From: Daphnia pulex
Lineage: Eukaryota; Arthropoda; Branchiopoda; Diplostraca; Daphniidae
Direction of reading: 5' to 3'
Length of the DNA stretch: 64,000 nucleotides
NCBI RefSeq assembly: GCF_021134715.1
Contig: NC_060024.1
Coordinates: forward strand, 7,440,001 to 7,504,000
The notes beneath the pieces are model-generated. The model was given only the letters and a program-made list of their open reading frames with translations, ran no database searches and was not told where the DNA came from. Both the position numbers and the translations under genes were made by a program. Of this stretch, positions 44,785-55,860 are shown in pieces. Within the stretch, counting starts at the first letter, position 1. Each line of letters starts with the position of its first letter.

Positions 44785-47202
44785 TCATTTGGACCTCTTA
44801 GGCCTGGGCCTCATCCGCCATTTCGCACAGCGATGTGACGGACCTCAACAGAGATTCGATTTCTTTTCTCCTCATCTAATATTTTTAAATAAATCAAATT
44901 AAGTAAATTAAACTTTGAATTGATTTGAATTGATTTAAGTTCAAGTCGTTGTAGAGTTGAATGAGCAAGTCAAACACATCCCTGGCTTCCGGAAAGTACC
45001 CGCATATCAATGTGAGTCCTCAGGAATCCTCCAATCACCTCCGACAGCCACGAATGCAACTGTCAAAAAAATTGTTATTTCATTACAATTAAGGAATTTA
45101 TTTAATTAAAAAAAATTACGCTGTCTAATTGTTCGATAAAGTTGCAGAAGACCTGAGAGATGTGGAGGCTCTCCTCCTTGTGGGCTGTGCACGGACTACC
45201 CAACGCGAGGCGTCGATTTTTAATCAGTTCCTACGTTTACCGGATGCCTTAATTGAATTAAAATTTGAAATCTAATAAAAAAATTGCGTGTAATAACATT
45301 TTTTGTTTTAAATTTCGCTCCTCAGCGCCTGGATGGGATCGACTGACCATGTCCAGCAGGGGATATCCGTGATAGAGGGTGCGTGCGATTGTTTTTTTTT
45401 AAATGCCAGAGCAGGGGAAGGAGAAGGACTTCATGTTCCAGCCTAACAAATCGCTGATCTTTTTTTTCTATTCAACTCAACATTCAATGGTTGATACATG
45501 TCCACTTCACCCGGCAAACTTACAGGAAAGTTTTCTTACCACGTAAGCATTACACCACTCTTAAATAGAAGCATTAAGGAATGTATTTTTGTTGAAGAAT
45601 CTTTAATAATTTTAATTTTAGATAGATATTTTGAGGCACCTTCAAAGAGGAGTAATTGATCGGTCAGCCGTTGTTTTTATAATGTCCTCCGGAGTACATA
45701 TCCATCATGGATTTGGTGTTATTCCAAACTTCATCATGTTTACTGGGGAGATGTGCTTCTACAGAAGATTTCATATATCCTCTCAATTGGCGATGAGGGC
45801 ATTTCCCAATCCCAAGAGTCAACCCTAGACGGTTATTTGTGCGGAATACTTAAAGGTATTTTTTAAAATTTGAAACAATTTCATTTTATGACTAAAAACA
45901 AATACTATACTATAGATGCTGGAACGAGATTGTTTCGAAATTCCGTGAAAAGGAAAGCTCTAAATTTCAATGACACTTATTAGACGGTTACGAGAAACTT
46001 GAGACCTTCTAAAAATCTCTTTCAAATACTGAAGACAAAAAAGTTCTGTCGCGTACTATACAACAGTTAGTTATGACCTAGATCAACAACGTAAGAAGTT
46101 CCCCTTTTTCATTTTCCCCACAACAAAACGTTAAGTCGCGAACAATACCCTATATGTCGTGTACACACAAATCTTTGTTTTCTTTTTCTCAGGTCATATA
46201 TAATCCCCTTATATGTCCCCTATATGTTATTATTGGTGAACCACCACAAGTTTGATTTCTCCCTGGTAGTCCATGAGTCTGGTAGTCATGAATCCAAATA
46301 ACTAGTTTACATTAAACTACACAAACATGAAACCATTAACGTAAACGTTAGTCATAATAGAAATAGAAATAATAAATAATAATAAAATAAAATAATAATA
46401 GAAATGAAATATTAATAATAATGGATATCACGACGGTTATCAAACCATGTATTCTTTAATGATTTACTCTAATGGCTTACTCTCCTTTTTTTAATAAAAA
46501 AATAAAACGTTTTATATACTTCTTCAGGACGAGAGGCATCTTCAGTCTGAAGCGGAAGGCGTGGTACAGCAACACCGATAACTCACAGTTTGAGTTACAT
46601 GAAGTTCTACATATTGTTGGGTTGTTCTTTCAATCTTTTGTGGTATAGAATGAACATACCATCCACATCAATGACTGAATTTTTATAAGATACATACAAA
46701 ACCACAGCAGTTGTCGGTAACGACCTTGTTGATCTTCCAATGAAGGGAATCGAATCAATGAAACGGCGGATGGAACTCTCAGGTTTCTAATTCAGAGACG
46801 TCCAAAAGATATATGCTGTGCCACCGGCTCATTCACATATAAATGTAACCCTGTTGTATATTCTCTAATACAGTCTCCATAGCGCGTCGATGGTAAAGCG
46901 GTGTACAGCTGCAAACGAGAGAGAAAGAGATGGATAAACATTATCATTTATGAAGCTCCGTACATATAGGCCTATAGTGTGATCAGTAGTTTATTGCCAC
47001 TCAATTTTGTATCTATACAAAATATCAAAAGGAGCGGAATGAATGTCTCCCCACAAACCCTCTTACCCCCTACCAAAAACTCATGAATACGCATGTATCA
47101 ATGCAGCTATTTACCACCACCAGCAGTCTGTGGTGTAGTTCACTCATCCCATTCTTTCTGGCCGCGTTCTTAACGACGTTGGGTCATTCCAAGCGCATTA
47201 AA
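44785..47202. other. AT-rich interval without a recognised gene
   Basis: Minus-strand fragments near 45190-45120 (HKEESLHISQVFCNFIEQLD) and 45060-44970 (LHSWLSEVIGGFLRTHIDMR) look protein-like and could be exons, but I could not join them or name a family. The rest shows only short AT-rich frames. Confidence 0.3.
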
Positions 47203-47470
47203 CTAATCGTAACCACCACGATCTCTCAGATTTTTCAAAAATTGTGTGTGTTTTAAAATTTCGGCTAAAAGACAAACACAGTTCCCCGCAACATACAAAG
47301 GGGGCTTTTTTGAAAAAAGAAATCGCTGTCCGGATTTTTTTGTAGGGTACTGTACTAGGTCGTGGATTTTACAAAAACTCAAGAAATCATCCTTAAAGGT
47401 CACAAAGAATCGTGCTCTGCTGGGTGAGCATATATGGATAGGACCACAAACATCAGAGTGAACGATATTT
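47203..47470 (-). pseudogene. Copia-type integrase fragment
   Basis: The minus strand reads VHSDVCGPIHICSPSRARFF then VTFKDDFLSF. This matches the copia integrase core (H-x-D-xx-GP ... FVTFxDDFSR) with both catalytic-core Asp residues. The frame then drifts into unrelated sequence and stops at 47203. No RT or RNase H was recognised next to it, so this is an isolated, decayed piece. Confidence 0.65.
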
Positions 47471-48330
47471 CCATCGTGAGTCCTCTGGTGCGCGTAGAAG
47501 GAAAAGAATTACGTGGCATCTTTACCAGAAGGCATCATCGACAATGGAGGTCCGACAAAGGAGACAAAAATAAAACCCACAAAAACTGAAGGTATGTGTG
47601 ATGCTGTGCTTTCTAAATGAACTTTATGGGTTTTGTACTCTGTTAATATGTTACTAAACATTTACGTAACATTTTTAAAACAATTTCAGATTAAAAAACT
47701 CTACAAGTAGTACATTTTGAATAATAAACGACATCGAAAAAATTTAAAAAACAAAAACACATGCGAAAAAACATATTAACTCTATAAAAACTTGGCAGGA
47801 CAGGGCGATGGGAATAAAGAGAACAGGAACGATGGCCCTGCTGAACGGTCTTCTTACTCCAACCAGATGAAATGGTCACCAACAGTACTGAGGCTCGAAG
47901 GTTGCTTAGTTAGTTAAATAAGTCAAACTCCGAGTACCAGTCCCGTGGGTGAGCACTTACATGCCGCACCTGTTCACCCACGGGCCTAAAGGGAGAAGAA
48001 CCAATCAAAAGGTTTAACACAACACGAATGGTTAGGTTCAACAATAAGAATAAGATCACACGAAGACATGCTCTAAGTTTAGCCAGAGTGGCTCTCCGGA
48101 AGAGGAGCAAAATACGACTCTCCGAAGATGGGCTCTCTTCTTATCTTTTTAAGAGAGCGAACATCGTACCAACGTTTGAATTAGATGAAGGTTGAGGTCG
48201 GCTCGACCTTTTTTACTTCCTCTTAAACTAGACGTAAGGCTGGCGTCTAGCTTAAGCCGGGACCTTTCCTTACCCTTGGATTGAATTGTTTTTAAAACTC
48301 TGTGTCTTTCTACACTCCTATTTTTTGTCT
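47471..48330. other. No gene recognised
   Basis: AT-rich sequence with short frames on both strands. No domain or repeat boundary could be supported. Confidence 0.4.
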
Positions 48331-48704
48331 GCTACGCCAAGATGACGACGTCGATTAGAACTATAAAACCTAACTTGAAGATACATTATGGACAGAAGCC
48401 GTTGAAAAATTTCTTGAACGTCAGGAAACGCGGGCTTTGGATTTGATGAAGTATGCAATGGAATTTTCTGATTACCATGTAGTAGAATCTCTGGGTGACG
48501 AGGCTGAAAAAGAATTTTTGAGTGACGACGGCAAAATGAACGTTGCATCTACATCAAATCCATCACCTTGAAATCCCTATAATTAAAAACACTGTACAGT
48601 AGTGATCAAAGATTTCCGCTTTGATGAATTTAACCTCCTCCTCCATTACGTCAATGCAATCTCAATTGTTACCTATAAGAGAAAACATGGTTCTTCAAGA
48701 AAAA
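48331..48704 (+). repeat. Diverged copy A of a duplicated coding-like segment
   Basis: This aligns by eye along its length with 52375-52776 (for example ACTTGAAGATACATTATGGA in both). The two copies differ by scattered substitutions and small indels, and the reading frame is broken here. The intact version in the other copy encodes an acidic helical peptide. It is probably a repeat-borne or duplicated gene fragment. Confidence 0.75.
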
Positions 48705-49913
48705 TGGTCCTTCGAAACCTTCTTTTGAACCGGTATATTTTGTGAATCTGATTGAAACGAAAACGCCCTTCGGCAAAGCGTTCGGGTCTGTTTGAAAAAA
48801 AAGACCCACTGACTCTATCAACTTAAAACTCTTCTTGAATAGCAAAACTTCCAAACAATTTAGTTAAGTGTATTTGTGTGTGTGCTTTTCGACAAATCTT
48901 CTAGCCGTCATCGCCATTTTTTTGGGAAACCGCATGGCGGCCTGAGGCGTCAGAAAATCTGAGCGCCTCACACACACACACACACACACACTCGACTGTA
49001 AAAACATTCTCACTCTTTTTTATTTTTCTTAAAAGTAAAAGCAATTGAACATTCTTCCCTTCTCTCTCTCTCCCTGATCTAAACTAAGTAATAAAATCAG
49101 AAAGTAGATAATTAATTCCTCCAAGCTCTTCTTGCATTAAATTTTTTTTGCTCATTCCCGCATCTCATTTCCGCAATTTAAACTTTTCTTTTCTCTTCCA
49201 CACGCTCCACTCTAGTGGAGCTCCAAGTCGGGCTCCTTTAACTAGCATAATTCGGCCCGAGCAAAAGAAAAAGCGGAATTTGGCCCGCCTCCGCGGAGAA
49301 GTTGCTCCATGGACAGGCCCAATCCGAGAGCCACTCTACAAAAACACCAGGGAAGGTCGGCGTGAAGAATATCGTTACCGGCCAATCGTCCCGTGCGCAG
49401 TCCCGTCAATTGGCCCAGTCCTAATAGGTCCATCACCTGAGCAGCGTGAAATCAACTTCCGTCGGGTCTTCGATCGATTTACCGCAGCTGACCCTCCTCC
49501 AAGACGATACTTCCCGACGCCGCCTGAGAAAGCCGAATTCGACAGACTAATATCAGCACCTGACGTCCAGGACTTCCGGATAACCGGGGGGCTGTTACAC
49601 GGCCCAGACAACGTCAACCAAACGTACCAGTCCAGGCAGTCCAAGGGAAGAAGGAGCCGTTGCCGCCGAAGAAGAAGAAGGAGCCGTCGGCGGACAAGAC
49701 AAAAAAGAAGAAGCCGTTGGAGGTGAGGACAGCGAGGAAGAGGAGGCCCTGCAGTTGCTCTACGAGAGTCTGTCAATCGAAGAGCCAACACAAGCTCCCA
49801 TCCCGCCAACACCTAAACCAACAGAGCCACCACGGCAAGGCCGATCAAGAGGAAGAGGAGTATTGATGTACTCGAAAGAGAGCCTCAGAGAGAGCCCCAA
49901 GGAAAGATCCGTT
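48705..49913 (+). other. Interval with a basic ORF of unknown type (49148-49726)
   Basis: The 192-codon plus-strand frame starts MLIPASHFRNLNFSFLFHTL and includes REEYRYRPIVPCAVPSIGPV and PEKAEFDRLISAPDVQDFRI, ending in an arginine-rich run. A frame shift near 49660 would give a lysine-rich tail (PPKKKKEPSADKTKKKKP) instead. I do not recognise it; the setting suggests a transposon-encoded nucleic-acid-binding protein. The (CA)n and (TC)n runs near 48968 and 49062 precede it. Confidence 0.3.
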
Positions 49914-50196
49914 TCAGGGCCATAAAAGATATTTAAAGTTGAAACACGTTCCGTGTTTTGCCCAAACACTAAGCCTTGCTGTGAAATCTGCAATCCATGA
50001 TTTTTCCAACTGCAACCATGACATATAAGACCTAGGAGATTGATTGTATCAACTTCTTCCGAATATTCTTCAGACGAACCACCTTCCGCCGCTTCCGACT
50101 TGCGCGAGAATTCTCCCGCAGAAACCGAAGTCGAGGTATGACACTTAAATATATGTTTATATATGATATAAGTGAGACACACATATCTAATGTGTT
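49914..50196 (+). pseudogene. Partial duplicate of a hAT transposase fragment
   Basis: 283 bases almost identical (two differences noted) to 53982-54264. It encodes LKHVPCFAQTLSLAVKSAIH, the hAT CxxxTLxLAV block, and an acidic Ser-rich piece ending at a donor-like GAG|GTATGA. Here it starts abruptly within the transposase, unlike the other copy, so it is a recent partial copy. Confidence 0.75.
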
Positions 50197-50204
50197 CACT
50201 GTGT

Positions 50205-50312
50205 ACCAAGAGAACGAACAATTTCCGTCTTACGCATGCAACTAATATTAAGCTTTTCAATCACGTTTAACTGTTGTTAATTTTTGGTGATTTTTACTGT
50301 TTTTGATTGGAT
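50205..50312. repeat. Direct repeat, left copy, flanking an LTR-like block
   Basis: 108 bases that recur at 51401-51505 with one 3-base indel and a few substitutions (both begin ACCAAGAGAACGAACAATTT and end TTGATTGGAT). The pair brackets the LTR-like block. Confidence 0.85.
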
Positions 50313-50315
50313 AGG

Positions 50316-51179
50316 GCGCTGGATAGAGAGGTGGAAAAGCGAGATGTGATGGCATAGCGAAGACCCCTTTGCGAAAAACATAAGATGCCATTGTCGATTC
50401 TCTAGAAAACGCTTCACCACCGGATGCAGCAGTTCAAGACCAAGTGTTGGTGTCACACTTGCAGAATGGTATGTCATGTAGTCCACCACAGGTAGAGCCA
50501 GAGAAGGATTAGTTCCAGAGGGGAGCATCTTAGGCCCTAGGATGTGGGAGTTTTTTTGATCCAGTTGGGAACGGGAACATTTGATTTGGATGCATAATTT
50601 GTTTACATAACACATTTTGATAGATGATCCGTGATCCGTGATTGGCAATCACGAATGTATGAAATTTATCAGCATGATCTTTCTAATCTCAAAGAAGTTT
50701 TAGTTGTATCCTCGTAAATGTGAATATGCATGTAATAATAATTTATGGATAGTTTTTGAATAATTTTTGTCAAGATTCTATGTGAATAAGTTTCTGCATT
50801 TCTTCATCAATGGCTCAAGTTTTTTTTGTTTCTTATATATCCATCAAATCCTCCAAGTAGAGTTGGGATGGGGTTTGTGGTGTTCAATTGCCATTGTGTG
50901 GCACGTCTATGCATCTTTGAATTAATTCAATCAACGTTATATTAGATCGTATGAGAAGAATTATTAACTAATATTAACTATTACAGAACAAGTTAAAATA
51001 AACACCCAAAATTTCTTTAATTTCCATTTTTATTTTCCGTTTCTCTATTTCAATATTTATCGTTGGAATTATTATATTATGCCGGGTATGTATGCATGAC
51101 TGACATGCTGGACATGAGACACTAATCCGTAGAGTGTAGACCGAAGTCGAGAAAAAGTGATTAGTGGAGCCTTTTTTGT
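50316..51179 (-). mobile_element. LTR-like repeat, copy 1 (possible solo LTR)
   Basis: About 864 bases highly similar to 60009-60908, which sits directly upstream of a copia-type gag on the minus strand. Homology begins at GCGCT and ends at CCTTTTTTGT. No internal retroelement genes adjoin this copy, so it looks like a solo LTR. The ends do not show the usual TG...CA, so the LTR identity is inferred from the position of the other copy. Confidence 0.6.
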
Positions 51180-51400
51180 CAATTTCCGTACCCGTCCGCT
51201 AGACCGTATCAAGAGCTGGCCAAAACTCAAAAGGGTTGTCAAAATAGGGGTAAAATATAGCCAATGATGATAGTGGTGAGAGTGGCAGCATATATGGGTT
51301 AAGGTTTGGGTGATCCATAGCACCTGAGTGAGGGGACAAATAATGGAAATAAAAATTTTTCATTAAAACGAAAAAAACGGTTAACTTTATATTTTCTGAG

Positions 51401-51505
51401 ACCAAGAGAACGAACAATTTCCGCCTTACTCATGCAACTATTAAGCTTTTCAATCACGTTTGACTGTTGTTAATTTTTGGTGATTTTTACTGTTTTTGAT
51501 TGGAT
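51401..51505. repeat. Direct repeat, right copy
   Basis: 105 bases matching 50205-50312. See the left copy. Confidence 0.85.
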
Positions 51506-52374
51506 GTTTTTCGGGAAATTTTCCTTGTTCTTGCTACTTTTCACCATTTTCAACAAAAAATGTAGCAACGACACCGAATAATACACTTAGAGCCTTTTTC
51601 ATGAAAAAATTGCCATTGACCTAACATTGTCTACTTTCAAGTTCTAAGAAAATTTATAAAGGACTTTACTGAAAAATTACGTAGTTAACCAGTTTATTTA
51701 AACTATAGGTCAGTTGAGAAGGTCTACCTTGGTGACACCGACAAAAAATTTTAATCTTGAACCTTCCGCGCAAGTAGAGGACAGTTGAGGACTTTTCGGT
51801 GAAGGTTTCCCACTTTGTAGCAATTCCCATCAAGCAAGCCTGAATCTAGTCTTCTCTATTCATTAATGATAAGTTCATTTTATTTTAAAGGTGCTAGAAG
51901 CATTTTTTGGCTATCCTGAAATATTGTGTGTTGTGTACTTGGAAGTGGCTGCAAGAATGGGAATCACCTGTGAACCTATTTACCTCAATTTACTTTTTTC
52001 TCCAGAAAAGCTATTTCTCAAATGCTGGTTATTTTTTTAATGAATTGTCTTTAAAAAATTGGACCTTGGATAGTAATTAATTTTTTTTGTGTTCAGGGTG
52101 GAACCTGGCGTTTAATTTGTTGGGGATTGTGGTTTTGGTTTTATTGATCTATCCCTTGTTAATCCAACTTTGATTGATCGACCCGCTGTTTCATTTGAAG
52201 ATCTCATTCGGTACATGATAGATGAAGTGATTGTCCTTGACGAGAGCTGCTTTTACGATACTTATTGTAAGAGGTTTGGGAGGATAAACGTATGTCAGTA
52301 CGATCGGCCTGTGTCCTATGGGCTCTAGTGGCCAGTTAAGTTTAATTTGTTTTTCTCTTTTTCATCACTTGGCT
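51506..52374 (+). other. Mostly noncoding; short protein-like frame near 52110-52326
   Basis: A plus-strand stretch (LSLVNPTLIDRPAVSFEDLI then RYMIDEVIVLDESCFYDTYC) ends in a stop at about 52326. It is protein-like but unrecognised, and there are no clear splice sites. The rest is AT-rich with nothing recognised. Confidence 0.3.
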
Positions 52375-52776
52375 GCTACGCCAAGATACGACGAAGTTGA
52401 TGAGAACGATAAAACCTTACTTGAAGATACATTATGGACAAAAGCCGTTGAAAAAATTCTTGGACGTCAGGAGACGCGGGCTTTAGATTTGATGAAGGAT
52501 GCAATGGAATTTTCTGATGACGATGTAGTAGAATCTCTGATGGGTGACGAGGGTGAAAAAGAATTTTCGAGTGACGAAGTCGAAATCAAACTTTTTAGAT
52601 GATTGATGATTTAGATGAACGTTGCATCTAAATCAAATGTAGAAATCCCTATCATTTAAAACACTGTACAGTAGTGATAAAAGATTGCCGCTATGATAAA
52701 TCTAACCTCGTCTTCCATTACTTCGCTACAATCTCAATTGTTACTTACGAGAGCAAACATGGTTCTTCAAGAAAAG
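52375..52776 (+). repeat. Copy A' of the duplicated coding-like segment
   Basis: It encodes an uninterrupted acidic peptide to a stop at 52602 (DEVDENDKTLLEDTLWTKAV, then RALDLMKDAMEFSDDDVVES). The copy at 48331-48704 has lost this frame. The family was not recognised. Its 3' part is noncoding in both copies. Confidence 0.7.
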
Positions 52777-53453
52777 AAAATCGATGAGTTGAACAAACTT
52801 ATAAAACTTAAACAATCTACAATATGTCAGCATTGCCTTCATCTTTCAATTTCTTCCATAACGTAACCATCCTTTGGAAGCGAAATCCAAAGAACATCCT
52901 GTGGAAGAAGAAAAAAGGAATCCGCTTGGTAACGTGGGTATAAAAAAGCGGCCATAAAAAACGTGTTGGACTCGACCAAAAAAACCTGGGGTCCACATTA
53001 AGGACAAATAGGGTGATTTTTTTGAGATTCAAAATTGTTATGGGGACCAACCTCTGGTTTACGCAGCAGTTCGCAGCATTCGAAACCGTCGGCGTTATCA
53101 GGCGCACTGAACGAAAAATAATTTAATTAAACTTTGTTCTTTTTCTTTATGACGCAAGCGTTTCGTTTGATTACATTCGATTACATTTTTAGCAAGTAAA
53201 AAACTATTATTGCATACATTTTTGTTAGTTTGGAGTTGATCATAAGTTCGATAGTTTCCAGTTTTCCACATCTAAGGTACTACCTTCCGAAAGGAATCCT
53301 AAATACTTTAAATAATCATTGTTATAAGCGAGTTATTGATTTATCAATCCAAGTTCTTACTTCAAGTTAAATTTTCTGTTAATTATTAGTTCATTACTGA
53401 ATTAACGCTCTTATGTTTATAAAAACTAATAACCTTAATCTCCATTTATATAG

Positions 53454-53782
53454 TGGACAGTAGTTTTGCTGATGCAGCAAAAACGATGATGGATACTTGC
53501 ACGACGGAAATCGAAGACATTCGTACTTGTCGAGATTGCTACAAGCGGTTGAATGCTGACCCAAAAGAAGAGGATTGGTTTAGTTTGCTCTGTAAACCAT
53601 CACACGAAATCGTCATGGTCCAAGTCAAGACATTTTCACCCTGCCCTGCCAAAGTAGTTGATATTTATTACGATTTTTTATCGGACATGAAAACTCAATT
53701 ATGTATGCATGAAAACTCAACAAATCAGCGAAATTACGGATTCAAGTTCTTGAAGAAAACACGTAAATTAAATTTAACGTAA
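53454..53782 (+). pseudogene. ZMYND11/PWWP-like gene fragment
   Basis: An acceptor (CCATTTATATAG, ending 53453) opens a frame reading TCTTEIEDIRTCRDCYKRLN, then EDWFSLLCKPSHEIVMVQVK, then TFSPCPAKVV. This resembles the zinc-binding and PWWP-start region of ZMYND8/11-type chromatin readers (CxDC ... WFCxPC ... HExVWxKxKGFxxWPAKV). The aromatic residues that make the PWWP cage are replaced (WPAK has become CPAK), and the frame ends soon after. It is probably a captured or decayed exon. The assignment rests on eye alignment only. Confidence 0.4.
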
Positions 53783-53929
53783 GATACTTCAGTATCTTAT
53801 GTCATCTAATGTGTAGGTAAAGAAAACGTATGTATCATACGCCTTGAGACTTGACAGTAATTTGAATGATGATGTCTTCGACAGATAAAGTGTAAATATT
53901 ATTATTAAGGTATATGTGCTACATTTATG

Positions 53930-54264
53930 ATCCCTGTGTCCAAGATAGTCGCAGTTGTAACGGACAATGCTGCAAACATACTCAGGGCCATAAAAGATAT
54001 TTAAAGTTGAAACACGTTCCGTGTTTTGCCCAAACACTAAGCCTTGCTGTGAAATCTGCAATCCATGATTTTTCCAACTGCAACCATGACATATAAGACC
54101 TAGGAGATTGATTGTATCAACTTCTTCCGAATATTCTTCAGATGAACCACCTTCCGCCGCTTCCGACTTGCGCGAGAATTCTCCCGCAGAAACCGAAGTC
54201 GAGGTATGACACTTAAATATATGTTTATATATGATATAAGTGAGACATACATATCTAATGTGTT
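53930..54264 (+). pseudogene. hAT transposase fragment, longer copy
   Basis: The plus strand reads VVTDNAANILRAIKDI, the hAT catalytic-core signature (VTDNAxN), then a stop/frame change, then HVPCFAQTLSLAVKSAI. The last 283 bases are duplicated at 49914-50196. No complete element ends were seen. Confidence 0.7.
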
Positions 54265-55274
54265 GTTCCATTAATTAAATTAAGGAAGGGAATACTGTCT
54301 CAGCTTCACCACCAACAACACAGATACGCTATGCGATACGATCGATGAATTCCCATACGATGCGCTCCGTGCGCGTTTCGGTATCGCGGCTAAACATGGC
54401 TGAATTCTATCAAGAAGAAATAGCACGAGCGGAAAGTGAAGTATTCTTATTATTAATGGATTAAAGGCCTTACAGGTACAATTTTCAATTTTTTTAAATA
54501 TATATATTGATAATATATTTTAATTAAATCCCTTTTAAAAATATTTTTAGGATTCATTCTCTATCACTATAAAAACTGTTAATGTTCTTAAAGCGCTGAA
54601 TAGCCTAAATCAAGAAAAAAAAGGAGAACGAGATGTTGCCAGCGGACTAATACGAAGCCTCTATTCTCCCCTATACGTGGAAATCCACAAAAAAAAAAAC
54701 GTCGAAGGCAAGGAAACGTAGTGAATATGAGGATCTATTCATTCCGTTACCGGAGGAAGAGTTAAAGCAATTTTGAGGTACATCACTTTAATAAATGAAT
54801 AAATGAATATATAGATATATCATGATACCAAATCGAATATCTTAAATATCATAAATATCACTGACGCTACGAGAGAGCTGTTTGTCAGCGTGATGCCAGC
54901 AAACAAGTGGAAGTGTGAAGCGGAAAGGACTGCAATGTATATAAGAGAAGGCCGAGGTATCTCCCGCATCACGAGTGCTGCCATCTAGTGTGCTGCCATC
55001 TAGGGTTGCATGGTTGCATATGAAATCAAAACAGTTATGTCATTGTAAAGTATGATTATGTTGCTTAGGAACATAATCATCACAGGAGTTGAGTTTAAGG
55101 AAGAATGACGAAATTGCTTGATGACTCAAAACATTGGTGGAAAGTTCAAAATTCTCATCACCAATAGGGATATTTCTCTAACAAGTATTTGAAGAAGAAG
55201 AAACCATCTATATTTGACTCAATCTAAAATAGAATGAAAAAGGGAATAGCATTGACAAATAATCCAATAGTCCC
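54265..55274. other. No gene recognised
   Basis: AT-rich, with a short repeat of TGCTGCCATCTAG near 54980-55000. The open frames are short and lack domains. Confidence 0.4.
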
Positions 55275-55860
55275 GTGCGAGAAGTTGATACTCCATTAGT
55301 TATCAAACATCCTTCTCCTGATAAATCACATTATCCAGCTCATGATTTCAATGCAGGGTCTCATCAAGGCTGGGCGCTTGTTCGTTACAATTATGTTGCT
55401 CAGCAAGCTGATGAATTGTCTCTTGTGAAAGTTAACTTGTTTCAGATGATTTCAACACCCCTAGTATGTTTACTAATACTTCAATCAATTTATATCTTTT
55501 AGGCGTTGAGTTTTTGGCCTCTAGCGTCCTGCAAACCAACCTCTCATTTTTTTCGTCTTCTCTAAAAACGCCTAAACGTTGTATACAAGTTGTCTATCTG
55601 ACTCCTCTTATCCTGTATAGTACTATAGTTACTGTGGTTCTATCTTACCTTGAATATAGTCATATCTATCTACTAAGGTATATCAATCTTGTTAAGCATA
55701 TTTCATTGTCTTGTATTACATTTTATCATTAGGAACAAAGGTGGCTTGTGCTTGGAAAAAGCAGTGATAATTGGTGAAAAGGTCAATATCAAAACAAGAT
55801 TGGGTGGTTTCCCTCATTTTTTACCCACACCGATTCATTACAACATAAGCAGCAGCCTGT
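55275..55860 (+). pseudogene. SH3-domain (Nck/Dock-like) gene fragment with a nonsense codon
   Basis: The exon ending at 55430 reads GWALVRYNYVAQQADELSLV then K. An intron (55431-55732, GTTAAC ... CATTAG) leads in phase to RWLVLGKSSDNW, then TGA, then KGQYQNKIGWFPSFF. Together this is a near-complete SH3 fold (ALYDY-like, WW, GWFPSNY-like motifs), closest by eye to the second SH3 of Nck adaptors. The second Trp of the conserved WW pair is replaced by a stop at 55775-55777, so the domain cannot be made as one piece. Flanking exons were not found. A pseudogene fragment is most likely. Confidence 0.65.

Noticed and set aside
48960..49080. CA and TC dinucleotide runs as a possible CRISPR or regulatory array
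   Set aside because: Plain microsatellites; no spacer-repeat structure.
50316..51179. Minus-strand ORF (SLALPVVDYMTYHSASVTPT) within the LTR-like repeat as a gene
   Set aside because: The same frame occurs in both repeat copies within probable LTR sequence and shows no domain; treated as part of the repeat.
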